Shown one piece after another: positions 14,810 to 22,809 of a DNA stretch of 33,131 nt (positions are counted from its first letter, which is position 1; every line of letters begins with the position of its first letter). The position numbers were made by a program, and so were the translations under genes. The notes beneath the pieces were generated by a model, which saw only the letters and a list, made by a program, of their open reading frames with translations, was not told the origin of the DNA and did not search any database. The stretch comes from WHSM01 sp050701635 (lineage in GTDB: Bacteria; Actinomycetota; Actinomycetes; Mycobacteriales; Micromonosporaceae): positions 1-33,131 of the forward strand of contig JBOGDF010000012.1 in assembly GCA_050701635.1 (NCBI GenBank). The letters run 5' to 3'.

Positions 14810-15346
14810 GTGGCAGAACAGCTGTGGCAGAACTGGCTGGCGTACCGGGGCGGCGTACTGGTCGGGGTGGTGGCGCTGGCGTTCGGGTACGCCTGGTGGC
14901 GGTGGTACCGGCCTCACCGGCACGGCGCCGCCGAGGCGGCGATGGTGTGCGGCACGGTGCCGTGGCTCTACCTCGCGATGCTGCCGCACGGGGACGGGCC
15001 GGGCGGGGTGTCGCTCGTACCGCTGCGGGATCTTGCACTGTTCCTGCCCGACCCGGTCGACTTCGTGACGCAGGTGGTTGGCAACCTGCTGGTCTTCGCC
15101 GCGCTCGGCTTCTTCGCGCCGGTACGCTTCGCGGCGCTCGCCTCGGTGCCCCGGATGTTCGCCGTCGGCGCCGCCGGCTCGCTGGCGATCGAGCTGGCGC
15201 AGCTGCTGGCGCGTACCGGCCGGGTGTTCTCGGTGGACGACATCCTGCTCAACGCGGCCGGCGCCGCCCTGGCCGCCGCGTTGTCCCGGGGTTGGTGGGC
15301 GCAGGAACCTGTCCACCAGGTGAACGGTCGTTCAGCTTCGGCGTAA
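14810..15346 (+). CDS. VanZ-like family membrane protein
   Basis: A protein of about 178 residues with four or five transmembrane helices. The C-terminal two-thirds shows the VanZ-like pattern: a residue run around LVPLRDL, then VGNLLVFAALGFFAPVRF, then SLAIELAQLLARTGRVFSVDDILLNAAGAALA, in which E-x-x-Q and D-D/D-x-x-x-N are conserved family positions. VanZ itself gives low-level teicoplanin resistance, but most chromosomal members have no known function, so no resistance role is claimed. The start is uncertain: GTG at 14810 begins MAEQLWQNW, while an upstream GTG at 14777 would add 11 residues. The TetR operator candidate lies inside its last codons. Confidence 0.82.
   Translation: MAEQLWQNWLAYRGGVLVGVVALAFGYAWWRWYRPHRHGAAEAAMVCGTVPWLYLAMLPHGDGPGGVSLVPLRDLALFLPDPVDFVTQVVGNLLVFAALGFFAPVRFAALASVPRMFAVGAAGSLAIELAQLLARTGRVFSVDDILLNAAGAALAAALSRGWWAQEPVHQVNGRSASA
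15321..15334. promoter_or_regulatory. Operator-like palindrome upstream of the TetR gene
   Basis: TGAACG-GT-CGTTCA is a perfect inverted repeat with 6-bp arms, 31 bp before the TetR start and inside the 3' end of the VanZ-like gene. It differs by one or two bases per arm from the palindromes before the biotin carboxylase (17584) and the carboxyltransferase (30098). TACGCT at 15353-15358 may be the -10 element, which would make the TetR mRNA leaderless or nearly so. Autoregulation is inferred. Confidence 0.6.
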
Positions 15347-15365
15347 CCCCCGCTACGCTGACGCG

Positions 15366-15947
15366 GTGAGCACCGATCAGACCGCCACCCGCCGGGGTTC
15401 GCGTCGTGACGAGATCCTGCGGATCGCGGTCGGGCTGTTCGCCGCCCGCGGCTACCACGGCGTGTCGATGGACGACATCGGCACCGCCGCCGGGGTCACC
15501 GGGCCGGCGCTCTACCACCACTTCGCCGGCAAGGAGGCGATGCTAGCCGCCGCGCTGCGCCCGGTCAGCGAAGGGCTGCTGAGCGGTGGCCGGGAACGCG
15601 CCGCAGCTGGCAACGGCGACCCGCGCGCCGCACTCAGCTCCCTGGTCGACTTCCACGTCGGCTTCGCACTGGCCAACCCGGCGGTGATCGCGCTGCAGCT
15701 GCACGAGCTGGACCGGCTGCCCGACGAGCCGCGCCGTGAGATCAGAAAACTTCAGCGGTTGTACGTGGAGGAGTGGGTCACCGTGCTCTGCGCGCTGCGC
15801 CCCGAGCTGGCGCCGGCCGAAGCCCGCGTGCTGGCGCACGCCGCCTTCGGCCTGATGAACTCCACCCCGTTCCAGGCCGGCGACCTCGACGAAGAACGGC
15901 GGGCGCAACTGCTGCGCTCCGCCGCGTTGGCCGCGTTACTGGGCTGA
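15366..15947 (+). CDS. TetR-family transcriptional regulator (candidate acyl-CoA catabolism repressor)
   Basis: A 193-residue regulator with an N-terminal TetR helix-turn-helix (residues 12-58): RDEILRIAVGLFAARGYHGVSMDDIG, AAGVTGPALYHHFAGKEAML. The C-terminal ligand domain is all-helical and of normal length. The palindrome just upstream is almost the same as those in front of the biotin carboxylase gene (2 kb away) and of the carboxyltransferase/acyl-CoA dehydrogenase operon (15 kb away). I infer that it represses these genes and itself and that an acyl-CoA pathway intermediate acts as inducer. GTG at 15366 is the likely start; no clear ribosome binding site precedes it, consistent with a leaderless transcript. 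The 3' end overlaps the convergent secreted-protein gene by 12 bp. Confidence 0.9.
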   Translation: MSTDQTATRRGSRRDEILRIAVGLFAARGYHGVSMDDIGTAAGVTGPALYHHFAGKEAMLAAALRPVSEGLLSGGRERAAAGNGDPRAALSSLVDFHVGFALANPAVIALQLHELDRLPDEPRREIRKLQRLYVEEWVTVLCALRPELAPAEARVLAHAAFGLMNSTPFQAGDLDEERRAQLLRSAALAALLG

Positions 15948-16535
15948 CTGGCTCGGGCTCGCCGTCGGTACAGGCGCCGGGCCCGGACGCATCGGCCCCT
16001 TCGCCCACGCGGTGCAGAACTTCGCGTACGGCTTTCCGGCCGAGTCCACCTTGTAGGCGCAGGCACGGTAGTCGGGGCTCCAGCTCGCGTAGTAGTACGC
16101 CTTGATCCCGGCGGTGTAATGACGCGACGGAACGTACCGGCGGGTGAGCTCGGAGATAGTGCCGGTGCGCGTGCTGCGCGCCTCGAAGCTCACGTAGTAC
16201 GGCGGCCGCGTGCCCGCCTTGGCCGGCGAGAAGCTGGCCCAGGAGTAGATGTCTGCGCCGGCCTTTCCGGTGCGCCACCGCACGACATGGCCGTACGGAC
16301 TGGTCGCCTGGTCCCGCGTCTGCTTCTCCGTGGTGCAGGCCGGGTCGGCGAGCCGACCGTCCTCTCCAGGCTCGCAGGTGGTCGCGGTGGCGACGCCCGC
16401 GGTGACCAGACCCGCCGCGACGATGGCACCCGCGGCGAGGCCCGAGATAACGCGGCGCTTGACCCGGCGGCCGATGCCGGTTCGGCGCTGATCGACTTCT
16501 CCCTTGCCGGTGCGGTCGTTGAGCTCTGTCGTCAT
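15936..16535 (-). CDS. Secreted protein of unknown function
   Basis: A 199-residue product beginning MTTELNDRTGKGEVDQRRTG. A basic region (RRVKRRVISG) precedes a hydrophobic signal segment AAGAIVAAGLVTAGVATA, with likely cleavage before TTCEPGE. The mature part is rich in Tyr, Ser, Thr and Lys, has four Cys (TCEPGE, ACTTE, CAYK, FCTAW), and contains the YYASWSPDYRACAYK region. It ends in a Pro/Ser tail. I recognise no family. The upstream frame is open to 16619 and other Met codons exist, but a signal peptide with a long n-region from the ATG at 16535 is reasonable. It is divergent from the SGNH hydrolase gene, with 154 bp between starts, and overlaps the TetR gene by 12 bp at its 3' end. Confidence 0.75.
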   Translation of the reverse strand: MTTELNDRTGKGEVDQRRTGIGRRVKRRVISGLAAGAIVAAGLVTAGVATATTCEPGEDGRLADPACTTEKQTRDQATSPYGHVVRWRTGKAGADIYSWASFSPAKAGTRPPYYVSFEARSTRTGTISELTRRYVPSRHYTAGIKAYYYASWSPDYRACAYKVDSAGKPYAKFCTAWAKGPMRPGPAPVPTASPSQSAQ

Positions 16536-16689
16536 TGGACAGTGTCGCCTTCTTCTCATGGCCGGCATGGCCCCCGTGTAGTGACGAGCGCGAAATCTAC
16601 ACAGACTCGCTAACAGCAAACCCTCGCCCTGGTAACACGCAGAACGGAGGCGGCATGGAACCGGAGCTGGCGGATGCGAGGATGCCCGG

Positions 16690-17445
16690 GTGACTCAGTG
16701 GCAGACCTTCGTGGTGGTGGGCGACAGCTTCACCGAGGGGCTGGACGATCCTGACGGCGCCGGCGGCTATCGCGGCTGGGCCGACCTGGTCGCGTCCCGG
16801 CTGGCCGCCCCCGGCTTCCGGTACGCCAACCTCGCCGTACGCGGAAAACTCCTGGACGACGTGGTGGCCGAGCAGCTCCCGGCAGCGGTCGCGATGGCGC
16901 CAGAGCTGGTCAGCTTCGCCGCCGGCGGCAACGACGTGATGCGCCGCAGCTACCGGCCCGCGGCCGTACGTGTCACCCTCGACGACGTGATCGGCAAACT
17001 GACGGCCACCGGAGCGCAGGTGCTGATGTTCACCGCCGCCGACGTGACCACCACACTGCCGCGGTCGATCCTGCCGCGGGTGCTGTCGTTCAACGACACG
17101 ATCCGCGAGGTCGCGGCCAGCCACGGCGCGACGCTGGTCGACCTGTGGTCCGACGACGGCTTCGGGCATGTACGGATGTGGAGTGAGGACCGGCTGCACC
17201 TCGGTACGCTCGGCCACCGCAGGGTGGCGGCTAACGTACTGGCCGCGCTCGGGGTGGCGTACCCGCAGGTGTGGCGGGCGGCGCCGGCGCCGGTGCGGCG
17301 TACCTCCTGGCTGGCCGACCGGAGGGCCGACCTGAAGTGGGCCCGGCTGCACCTGGCGCCGTGGGTGCATCGCCGGCTCACCGGCCGTTCCTCCGGCGAC
17401 GGCAGGCAGCCCAAGCGCCCCCAGCTCGCCCCACTCGAACCCTGA
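16690..17445 (+). CDS. SGNH/GDSL-family hydrolase
   Basis: A 251-residue esterase/lipase-like hydrolase. The nucleophile Ser13 is in block I (VVVGDSFTEG), Gly52 in block II (LAVRGK), Asn81 in block III (AAGGNDV), and the Asp167/His170 pair in block V (EDRLHLGTLGHR), so the active site looks complete. There is no signal peptide, so it is probably cytoplasmic. The C-terminal 50 residues are basic (RRTSWLADRRADLKWAR...) and extend beyond the catalytic core, as in many actinobacterial relatives. The substrate is not known. GTG at 16690 begins directly before the first strand and is the natural start. An intergenic hairpin repeat follows the stop by 25 bases. Confidence 0.92.
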   Translation: MTQWQTFVVVGDSFTEGLDDPDGAGGYRGWADLVASRLAAPGFRYANLAVRGKLLDDVVAEQLPAAVAMAPELVSFAAGGNDVMRRSYRPAAVRVTLDDVIGKLTATGAQVLMFTAADVTTTLPRSILPRVLSFNDTIREVAASHGATLVDLWSDDGFGHVRMWSEDRLHLGTLGHRRVAANVLAALGVAYPQVWRAAPAPVRRTSWLADRRADLKWARLHLAPWVHRRLTGRSSGDGRQPKRPQLAPLEP

Positions 17446-17470
17446 CGGGCGGGCCGGTCGCTCACTGCGC

Positions 17471-17538
17471 CAAGATCGCCGTTTGGGGAACGAATGAGTC
17501 GCGCCCGCCGCAGATCTGTTCCCGAAACCGTGATCTTG
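17471..17538. repeat. Dispersed intergenic inverted repeat, copy 1
   Basis: The left arm 17471-17491 (CAAGATCGCCGTTTGGGGAAC) and right arm 17518-17538 (GTTCCCGAAACCGTGATCTTG) pair at 18 of 21 positions around a 26-base loop. A related element with the same arm core (GATCGCGGTTTCGGGAACG) is at 21327-21388. Both lie shortly after a plus-strand gene. They look like a family of mobile or amplified palindromes that may act as terminators. Confidence 0.75.
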
Positions 17539-17578
17539 AACCGCCCGCCCGTAGCTGGCCCGACGGTCAGGCGGGCGG

Positions 17579-17598
17579 TACCCTAACGATCGTTCAGG
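17579..17598. promoter_or_regulatory. Operator-like palindrome before biotin carboxylase
   Basis: CCCTAACGATCGTTCAGG contains the 10-bp palindrome AACGATCGTT at 17585-17594. It nearly matches the site at 30098-30109. TACCCT (17579-17584) abuts it in both places and could be a -10 hexamer, so bound protein would block RNA polymerase. The site lies about 20 bp before the gene start, with the ribosome binding site GAGGAGG at 17605-17611. Confidence 0.7.
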
Positions 17599-17616
17599 TA
17601 GTACGAGGAGGTCGCG

Positions 17617-18969
17617 GTGCTGGAATCCCTGCTGGTCGCCAACCGGGGCGAGATCGCCCGCCGGATCATCCGTACGGCTCGCCGGCTCGGCGTGCGTACG
17701 GTCGCGGTGCACTCCGAGCCCGACGCTGGCCTGCCGTATGTGGCCGAGGCCGACGAGGCGGTGTTGATCGGCCCGGTGGACCCGGCCGGCGGCCCCGCCG
17801 CGATGAGCTCGGTGTACCGCAACGTCGACGCGATCCTGGCGGCGGCGAAGCAGACCGGCGCGCAGGCGATCCACCCCGGGTACGGCTTCCTCTCCGAGAA
17901 CGCCGACTTCGCCCGCGCCGTGATCGGCGCCGGTCTGATCTGGGTAGGCCCGCCGGCCGACGCCATCGAGCAGCTCGGCGACAAGATCAACGCCCGCAAC
18001 CTGATGGCCGAGGCGGGCGTACCGGTCTCGCCCGGCACCCGGGAGCCGGGCGCCACGGTGCAGGCGGCGCTGGCGGCCGCGGAGCAGATCGGCTATCCGG
18101 TGATGGTCAAGGCGGCGGCCGGCGGCGGCGGCATGGGGATGGCCGCGGCCTCCGACCCCGAGAGCCTGACCAGGGAGTACGAGAAGATCAGCGGCTTCGC
18201 GGCGCGGATGTTCGGCGACGCCTCCGTACTCATCGAAAAGTTCTTCCCAAGGATCCGGCACGTCGAGGTGCAGATCCTGGGGCTCCCCGACGGGCGCGTG
18301 CTGGCGCTGGGCGAACGGGAGTGCTCGGTGCAGCGGCGTAACCAGAAGCTGGCCGAGGAGTCACCGTCCCCGGCGGTCGACCCGGCGCTGCGGGAGCGGC
18401 TGCTGGCTGCGGCCCGTACGGCCGGCGAAGCGGTCGGCTACCGCAACGCCGGCACCGTGGAGTGCCTGCTCGACCCGGACAGCGGCGAGTTCTACTTCCT
18501 GGAGATGAACACCCGGCTGCAGGTGGAGCACCCGGTGACCGAGGCGGTGCTCGGCATCGACCTGGTGGAGGCTCAGCTGCGGGTCGCCGCCGGCGAGTCG
18601 CCGGAGCTGGAGCTCACCCCGAGTGGCCACGCGATCGAGCTGCGGATCAACGCCGAGGACCCGAAGCGGTTTTTCCCCGGACCGGGTGCGATCACCGCCT
18701 GGCAGGAGCCGACCGGGGACGGCGTACGGGTCGACGCCGGGTACGCCGCCGGCGACACCGTGACCCCGTACTACGACTCACTGATGGCGAAGCTGATCGT
18801 GCACGGGCCGGATCGGGCGACCGCGCTGGCCCGGGCCCGGGAGGCGGTCGCCGGCTTCACCGTCACCGGCCCGAAGTGCAACCTGCCGTTCTTCGCCGAG
18901 CTGCTGGACAACGACGAATTCGTCTCCGGGGCGTACGACACCGGCATCGTCGGGCGGATGCGGGCCTGA
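17617..18969 (+). CDS. Acyl-CoA carboxylase, biotin carboxylase subunit
   Basis: This subunit carboxylates biotin using ATP and bicarbonate. The 450 residues cover the whole biotin carboxylase fold: N-terminal domain LLVANRGEIARRIIRTARRLG and HPGYGFLSENADF; ATP-grasp lid with the Gly-rich loop AAGGGGMGM; active-site strands EVQILGLPDGRVLALGERECSVQRRNQK and FYFLEMNTRLQVEHPVTE; and the C-terminal domain with RINAEDP and YYDSLMAKLI. It stops at DTGIVGRMRA, like stand-alone biotin carboxylases, and lacks the biotin-carrier (AMKM) domain usual in actinobacterial alpha subunits of about 600-660 residues. GTG at 17617 follows GAGGAGG. With the carboxyltransferase at 30136, sharing the same operator, it probably forms a methylcrotonyl-CoA-type carboxylase. 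A short carrier protein must come from elsewhere. Confidence 0.93.
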   Translation: MLESLLVANRGEIARRIIRTARRLGVRTVAVHSEPDAGLPYVAEADEAVLIGPVDPAGGPAAMSSVYRNVDAILAAAKQTGAQAIHPGYGFLSENADFARAVIGAGLIWVGPPADAIEQLGDKINARNLMAEAGVPVSPGTREPGATVQAALAAAEQIGYPVMVKAAAGGGGMGMAAASDPESLTREYEKISGFAARMFGDASVLIEKFFPRIRHVEVQILGLPDGRVLALGERECSVQRRNQKLAEESPSPAVDPALRERLLAAARTAGEAVGYRNAGTVECLLDPDSGEFYFLEMNTRLQVEHPVTEAVLGIDLVEAQLRVAAGESPELELTPSGHAIELRINAEDPKRFFPGPGAITAWQEPTGDGVRVDAGYAAGDTVTPYYDSLMAKLIVHGPDRATALARAREAVAGFTVTGPKCNLPFFAELLDNDEFVSGAYDTGIVGRMRA

Positions 18970-18977
18970 CCGTGCGG

Positions 18978-20288
18978 TCACCAGCGGTGGGTGGCGATGA
19001 CCTTCCCCGACGCGTCGAGCGCGTCGAGCGACGTGATCTTGTCGCCCTCGGCCCAGTAGCCGAAGAAGCCCAGCTTCGGGTCGGCGATGTGCTGCACCGG
19101 CACGTCGGCGGTGCCGCCCTTACCGAGGTGGACCCGTACGGTGACCGCCGCCGGCGTCGCCGCTCCGGCCACCGACTCACCGACGTCCTGATTACCCCGG
19201 ACCACCCAGAATCCATCACGCCGCACATTGGCCGGATTCACATCCCCCTCACCGCCCAGCAGCCACCCTTCACGGACGTGCAGCCAGGTTTCGCCGACCC
19301 GGTAGGAGCCACCCTTGCCCGGCCTGAGCGACACCGCCCAGACCGCCACCGCGGTACGCCCGGAGGCGACCACCCTGGCATCGGGGTAGTTGACCGCGTC
19401 GACCAGGTCCACGGGCGGGTAGTCGAGGATGGTACGGCGCAGCGTCTCCAGCTTCGCCGGGTCGACCGGTGCCAACGACTCGATGAACGCCTCGACCTCG
19501 CTACGCGCGGCCCCGTCGCTCGCCACGACCGCCACGGTGTCGCCCTCCGACCACACCCACAGCGTCGGCTCGTCGCCGTCCTGATCGACTCCCACCGGTA
19601 CCCCGGCCACGCCCTCCGACCCGCGGATCTTGACGGGCTCGCCGCGTACCAGGGCGCGTACCAGCGCTCCGTCGGTGTCGGCGAGGGTGAGCGAGATGCT
19701 GGCACCGCGTCCGCGGCCGCTCCACACCAGCGTGGTGCCGCGGATGAAGTGGCGGTCGGCGGACGCGCGTACCGGCAGCATCCCGAGCGGCTCCAACCCT
19801 TCCGGTACGCCGTTGGCGCCGATCCGCAGCCCGTGCTTCGGATCGCCGACGGCCGCCGCTTGGGCGTCGGCCAGCTCGGAGTCGGACAGCCCGCGCCCCA
19901 TCACCCCGAGCTGGTCCCGCTCCTGGTCCTTGTCGTCGGCGTAGTCCCAGACCCGCCAGGTGTCCTTGCCGTACGTACCGCCCTTGCGGGGCAGGCCAAG
20001 CGCGCTGTCGGAGCCAGAGACGTACGCCGCCAGCAGCAGCCGTCCGGTGCCGGGCTCGGCACGGTTCGGCTCGCCGTACACCGCGATCCGGTCTTCGGCG
20101 GGGTGCCAGCCCAGCTTGTCGGGTTCGACGATCTGCTCGAGGTGCAGCCCGCTGGGCGGCTCGGCCGGCGCCAGCAGCGTGCTGGGCGGCTTGAACGTCA
20201 CCTCCGGTACGGGTTTCACCTCACCCGGCTGCAACGCACAGCCGGCCAGCAACAGCCCCACCACCAGCAAGAACCCCCGCTGCGACAT
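18978..20288 (-). CDS. Lipoprotein of unknown function
   Basis: A 436-residue protein with a clear lipoprotein signal: MSQRGFLLVVGLLLAG-Cys17. The mature region begins with a Pro-rich stretch (PVPEVTFKPPSTLLAP) and continues as a beta-rich, Gly/Asp/Val-rich domain without any motif I recognise. It is likely exported and anchored to the outer face of the membrane. The ATG at 20288 fits the signal peptide. It ends only eight bases beyond the convergent biotin carboxylase stop and is divergent from HMG-CoA lyase with 65 bp between starts. It therefore interrupts what is a contiguous catabolic cluster in other actinomycetes. The long plus-strand frame that crosses it is an antisense shadow. Confidence 0.85.
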   Translation of the reverse strand: MSQRGFLLVVGLLLAGCALQPGEVKPVPEVTFKPPSTLLAPAEPPSGLHLEQIVEPDKLGWHPAEDRIAVYGEPNRAEPGTGRLLLAAYVSGSDSALGLPRKGGTYGKDTWRVWDYADDKDQERDQLGVMGRGLSDSELADAQAAAVGDPKHGLRIGANGVPEGLEPLGMLPVRASADRHFIRGTTLVWSGRGRGASISLTLADTDGALVRALVRGEPVKIRGSEGVAGVPVGVDQDGDEPTLWVWSEGDTVAVVASDGAARSEVEAFIESLAPVDPAKLETLRRTILDYPPVDLVDAVNYPDARVVASGRTAVAVWAVSLRPGKGGSYRVGETWLHVREGWLLGGEGDVNPANVRRDGFWVVRGNQDVGESVAGAATPAAVTVRVHLGKGGTADVPVQHIADPKLGFFGYWAEGDKITSLDALDASGKVIATHRW

Positions 20289-20353
20289 GGAGTCAGTGTG
20301 GGTTCCCGGGGTAACACAGTGGTCACGCTGTGGCTTCGAGAGAGGATGGCAGC

Positions 20354-21268
20354 ATGAGTACGATGCCGAACGCCGTGTCGATCCGCGAGGTGGGTCCCCG
20401 GGACGGGCTGCAGAACGAGGACCCGGTCTCCACCGACGCGAAGGTACGGCTGATCGACGCGCTGTCGCGCTCCGGCGTGAAGCGGATCGAGGCGGTCAGC
20501 TTCGTACACCCGAAAGCGATTCCTCAGATGGCTGACGCCGACGAGGTGTGGGCGCGGGCGGCGAAGAACCCGCAGGTGCGCTACTCGGCGCTGGTGCCGA
20601 ACAGCCGCGGTGCGCAGCGGGCGTTGGACGCCGGGTTCACCGAGATCGAGGTGGTGGTCTCGGCCAGCGACACCCACAACCGGAAGAATGTCAACCGCTC
20701 CACGGACGAGTCGCTGGACGACATCGCGGCGCTGATCAGCCTGCTGCACGAACACGACGCCACGGTCGAGGTGATCATCTCGACCAGCTTCGGCTGCCCG
20801 TACGAGGGGGACGTGCCGGCGTCGCGGGTGGCGCAGATCGTGGACCGGGTGGTGGCCGACGGCGCGGACCGGGTGGCGTACGGGGACACCACCGGAATGG
20901 CTACGCCGCGCCGGGTCCGCGAGCTGCTGGACGCGGTGCGCCCGGGCCACCCCGAGGTGCCGATGCTGCTGCACTTCCACAACACCCGCGGCACCGCGCT
21001 GGCGAACATCCTGACCGCGCTGGAGTACGGCATCACCGAGTACGACGCCTCCGTCGGCGGCCTGGGCGGCTGCCCGTACGCCCCCGGCGCGACCGGCAAC
21101 GTGGCCACCGAAGAGGTGGTGCACATGCTGCACGACATGGGCATCGACACCGGGATCGACCTCGACGCGCTGATCGAGGTGGCGGGAATGGCGCAGCAGA
21201 TCGTCGGCAAGGAGCTGCCCAGCGGCGTGCTCCGGGCGGGCCCCCGTACCCGCACCATCCAGGCCTGA
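20354..21268 (+). CDS. Hydroxymethylglutaryl-CoA lyase
   Basis: The enzyme cleaves 3-hydroxy-3-methylglutaryl-CoA to acetoacetate and acetyl-CoA, the last step of leucine degradation. The 304 residues form a TIM barrel of the HMGL family: VGPRDGLQNE near the N terminus (Arg16, Asp17), SFGCPYEGDV, metal-binding His207 and His209 in LLHFHNTRG, and the signature GGLGGCPYAPGATGNVATEE with active-site Cys240 and Asn249. The ATG at 20354 has AGAGAGGA seven bases upstream. No copy of the AACGATCGTT operator lies in its 65-bp promoter region, unlike the carboxylase genes, so it may be controlled differently. It is apart from the acyl-CoA dehydrogenase and carboxyltransferase genes by about 9 kb. Confidence 0.95.
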   Translation: MSTMPNAVSIREVGPRDGLQNEDPVSTDAKVRLIDALSRSGVKRIEAVSFVHPKAIPQMADADEVWARAAKNPQVRYSALVPNSRGAQRALDAGFTEIEVVVSASDTHNRKNVNRSTDESLDDIAALISLLHEHDATVEVIISTSFGCPYEGDVPASRVAQIVDRVVADGADRVAYGDTTGMATPRRVRELLDAVRPGHPEVPMLLHFHNTRGTALANILTALEYGITEYDASVGGLGGCPYAPGATGNVATEEVVHMLHDMGIDTGIDLDALIEVAGMAQQIVGKELPSGVLRAGPRTRTIQA

Positions 21269-21326
21269 CCCCCGACCCCAGCCGCCTGCCCTCACAGGGC
21301 CCCGCGCCGGCGCTCGCCGCGCTGAT

Positions 21327-21388
21327 GATCGCGGTTTCGGGAACGCTTTGGCTGCATTCCTCGCCGATCCGTTCCCGAAGTCGCGATC
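21327..21388. repeat. Dispersed intergenic inverted repeat, copy 2
   Basis: GATCGCGGTTTCGGGAACG (21327-21345) pairs with CGTTCCCGAAGTCGCGATC (21370-21388) over all 19 positions, counting two G-U wobbles, around a 24-base loop. It closely resembles copy 1 at 17471-17538 in its arms but not in its loop. It lies 58 bases after the HMG-CoA lyase stop, suggesting that copies settle in, or serve as, gene ends. Confidence 0.8.
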
Positions 21389-21681
21389 TTGCCTTCCACC
21401 GCACGCCGGCAGGGCACAGGCGTACGGGTGGCGGGCGGCGGGCACGGCTCTGACCAGGCGCGATACTTCCGAGATATACCGATTCATCCATAAGCCGTGA
21501 CTGCCTAGTGTGCCTCCCGTTGTACGTAGCGTGAGTGCGGCCGAGGCATAGCTCGCCGGATTTGCGTACGAACTTCAGCGAATCCTCCGTGTGTCGATTG
21601 GCGCAGAGCGCATCACAGCCGCTACAGTCCGTACTCGCACGGATACAAATTGTGGTGAAGGCGAAGGGTGTGTCACAGGCG
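21389..21681. other. Spacer between repeat and secreted-protein gene
   Basis: No gene is supported here. It is less GC-rich than the coding regions. Near its end, TACAAA (21643-21648) lies seven bases before an in-frame GTG pair (21652-21657), so a leaderless start of the next gene is possible. I found no convincing -35, RNA gene or other repeat in the rest. Confidence 0.5.
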
Positions 21682-22809
21682 ATGGGTCGGCAGTCATGGG
21701 GTGAGCGCGGACGCCGCGCTTGGTCCCGGCTGTCCCAGCACGCCACCGTACGCAACGGCGTACGCACCCTGGTCTTCGCCGGTGCCGTCGGTGTCACCTG
21801 GTTGATCGGCTCGTCCGCGGCCAGCGCGCACCACGCCACCGACCCCGAGGCCGAAGGCAACCGCAAAGCGGCGAAGCCGAGCGTCGAACGTACGGTGGAG
21901 ACAAGCACCGGCGTACTCGACCGGTGGCTTCGCCCCGATGGGTGCACCGCGCCGTCACAGCGCCAGCCTGGCGCGACGGATGCGGAGCGCGCCGAGGCCT
22001 CATCGCACAACGAGTTGTCTGCGGACAACTGTGATCCCGCAGATTCCCGGGATCTGCGGGACTCCACGGGCGCGGACACCGCACCTACGGAGAACGCGGC
22101 ACCGGACACCCAGGCCCTGCCGCGGACCGCGTCAGGTCAGCACGAAGAAGGTTCCAAGGGTACGGCGAACGCCGACCCCGACCGTTCCATCGTCGGCCCG
22201 TTGGCGCACGCAGCCCGGCCGGTCACCCAGGGGAAGATCACCGCTGTCCTCGTGAACCACACAGAGGGCACCGCCACTGGACTGGTCACGGATGTGATCG
22301 CGCCGGTGACTGATACCGCGGGCACGATCACCCGTCCTGTGACCGACCGGCTGACCGCGCCGCCGGTCACCGACGAGATCACCGACCGGGTGCTACCCGG
22401 TCTCTCCGGCGTGGTGCCGTTGCCTCCTGTGGCGGGTCTGCCGCAGGGCAACAAGCCAGCCGCACCGGCGCCACCGGTTGCGCCGGGTGTCGACCAGTCG
22501 ATCGGATCGACGTCGACGGTTGACCTGGTTGACGAGGCGTTGTCCGGTGGGACACGCCAGACCGGACAGCTGGGCGCCGGCTCGGCGCCCAGCACCCCCG
22601 TACCAGCTCCGCCGCCGGCGGTGCCTGGCTCGGGAGTTCTCAGCGGGTACGCGACGGGTTCGTACGTCCCGCTTCCGGGAGGCGGCGCGACAGCGACCGT
22701 CCCCGCCTTCCTTTCGGAGAACACGCCGATCTCCGGCGCGTCTCCGGCCACGGCCTTCGATGCCACCCTGCGCGATCTCGCGGGTGAGCCGGCCGTTTCT
22801 CCTGACTGA
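21682..22809 (+). CDS. Secreted Pro/Thr/Val-rich protein of unknown function
   Basis: From the ATG at 21682 the product has 375 residues. A basic N terminus (MGRQSWGERGRRAWSRLSQ) leads to a hydrophobic signal segment (TLVFAGAVGVTWLIGSSAASA) with likely cleavage before HHATDPE. The mature protein is low-complexity: an acidic/polar region, then valine-proline-threonine repeats (TDVIAPVTDTAGTITRPVTDRL), then Pro/Gly-rich sequence to the end. I see no transmembrane anchor or sorting motif at the C terminus. In-frame GTG codons at 21652, 21655 and 21670 are alternative starts, and none has an ideal ribosome binding site. It sits just upstream of two chaplin-like genes on the same strand, so a shared role at the cell surface is a reasonable guess only. 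Confidence 0.78.
   Translation: MGRQSWGERGRRAWSRLSQHATVRNGVRTLVFAGAVGVTWLIGSSAASAHHATDPEAEGNRKAAKPSVERTVETSTGVLDRWLRPDGCTAPSQRQPGATDAERAEASSHNELSADNCDPADSRDLRDSTGADTAPTENAAPDTQALPRTASGQHEEGSKGTANADPDRSIVGPLAHAARPVTQGKITAVLVNHTEGTATGLVTDVIAPVTDTAGTITRPVTDRLTAPPVTDEITDRVLPGLSGVVPLPPVAGLPQGNKPAAPAPPVAPGVDQSIGSTSTVDLVDEALSGGTRQTGQLGAGSAPSTPVPAPPPAVPGSGVLSGYATGSYVPLPGGGATATVPAFLSENTPISGASPATAFDATLRDLAGEPAVSPD

Noticed and set aside
14810..15346. Glycopeptide resistance function for the VanZ-like protein
   Set aside because: No van cluster genes are nearby and most chromosomal VanZ-like proteins have no shown role in resistance.
18462..20357. A 631-codon plus-strand frame crossing the biotin carboxylase end and the lipoprotein gene
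   Set aside because: Both underlying genes have clear domain or lipobox evidence in other frames; this frame gives only Arg/Gly-rich low-complexity sequence.
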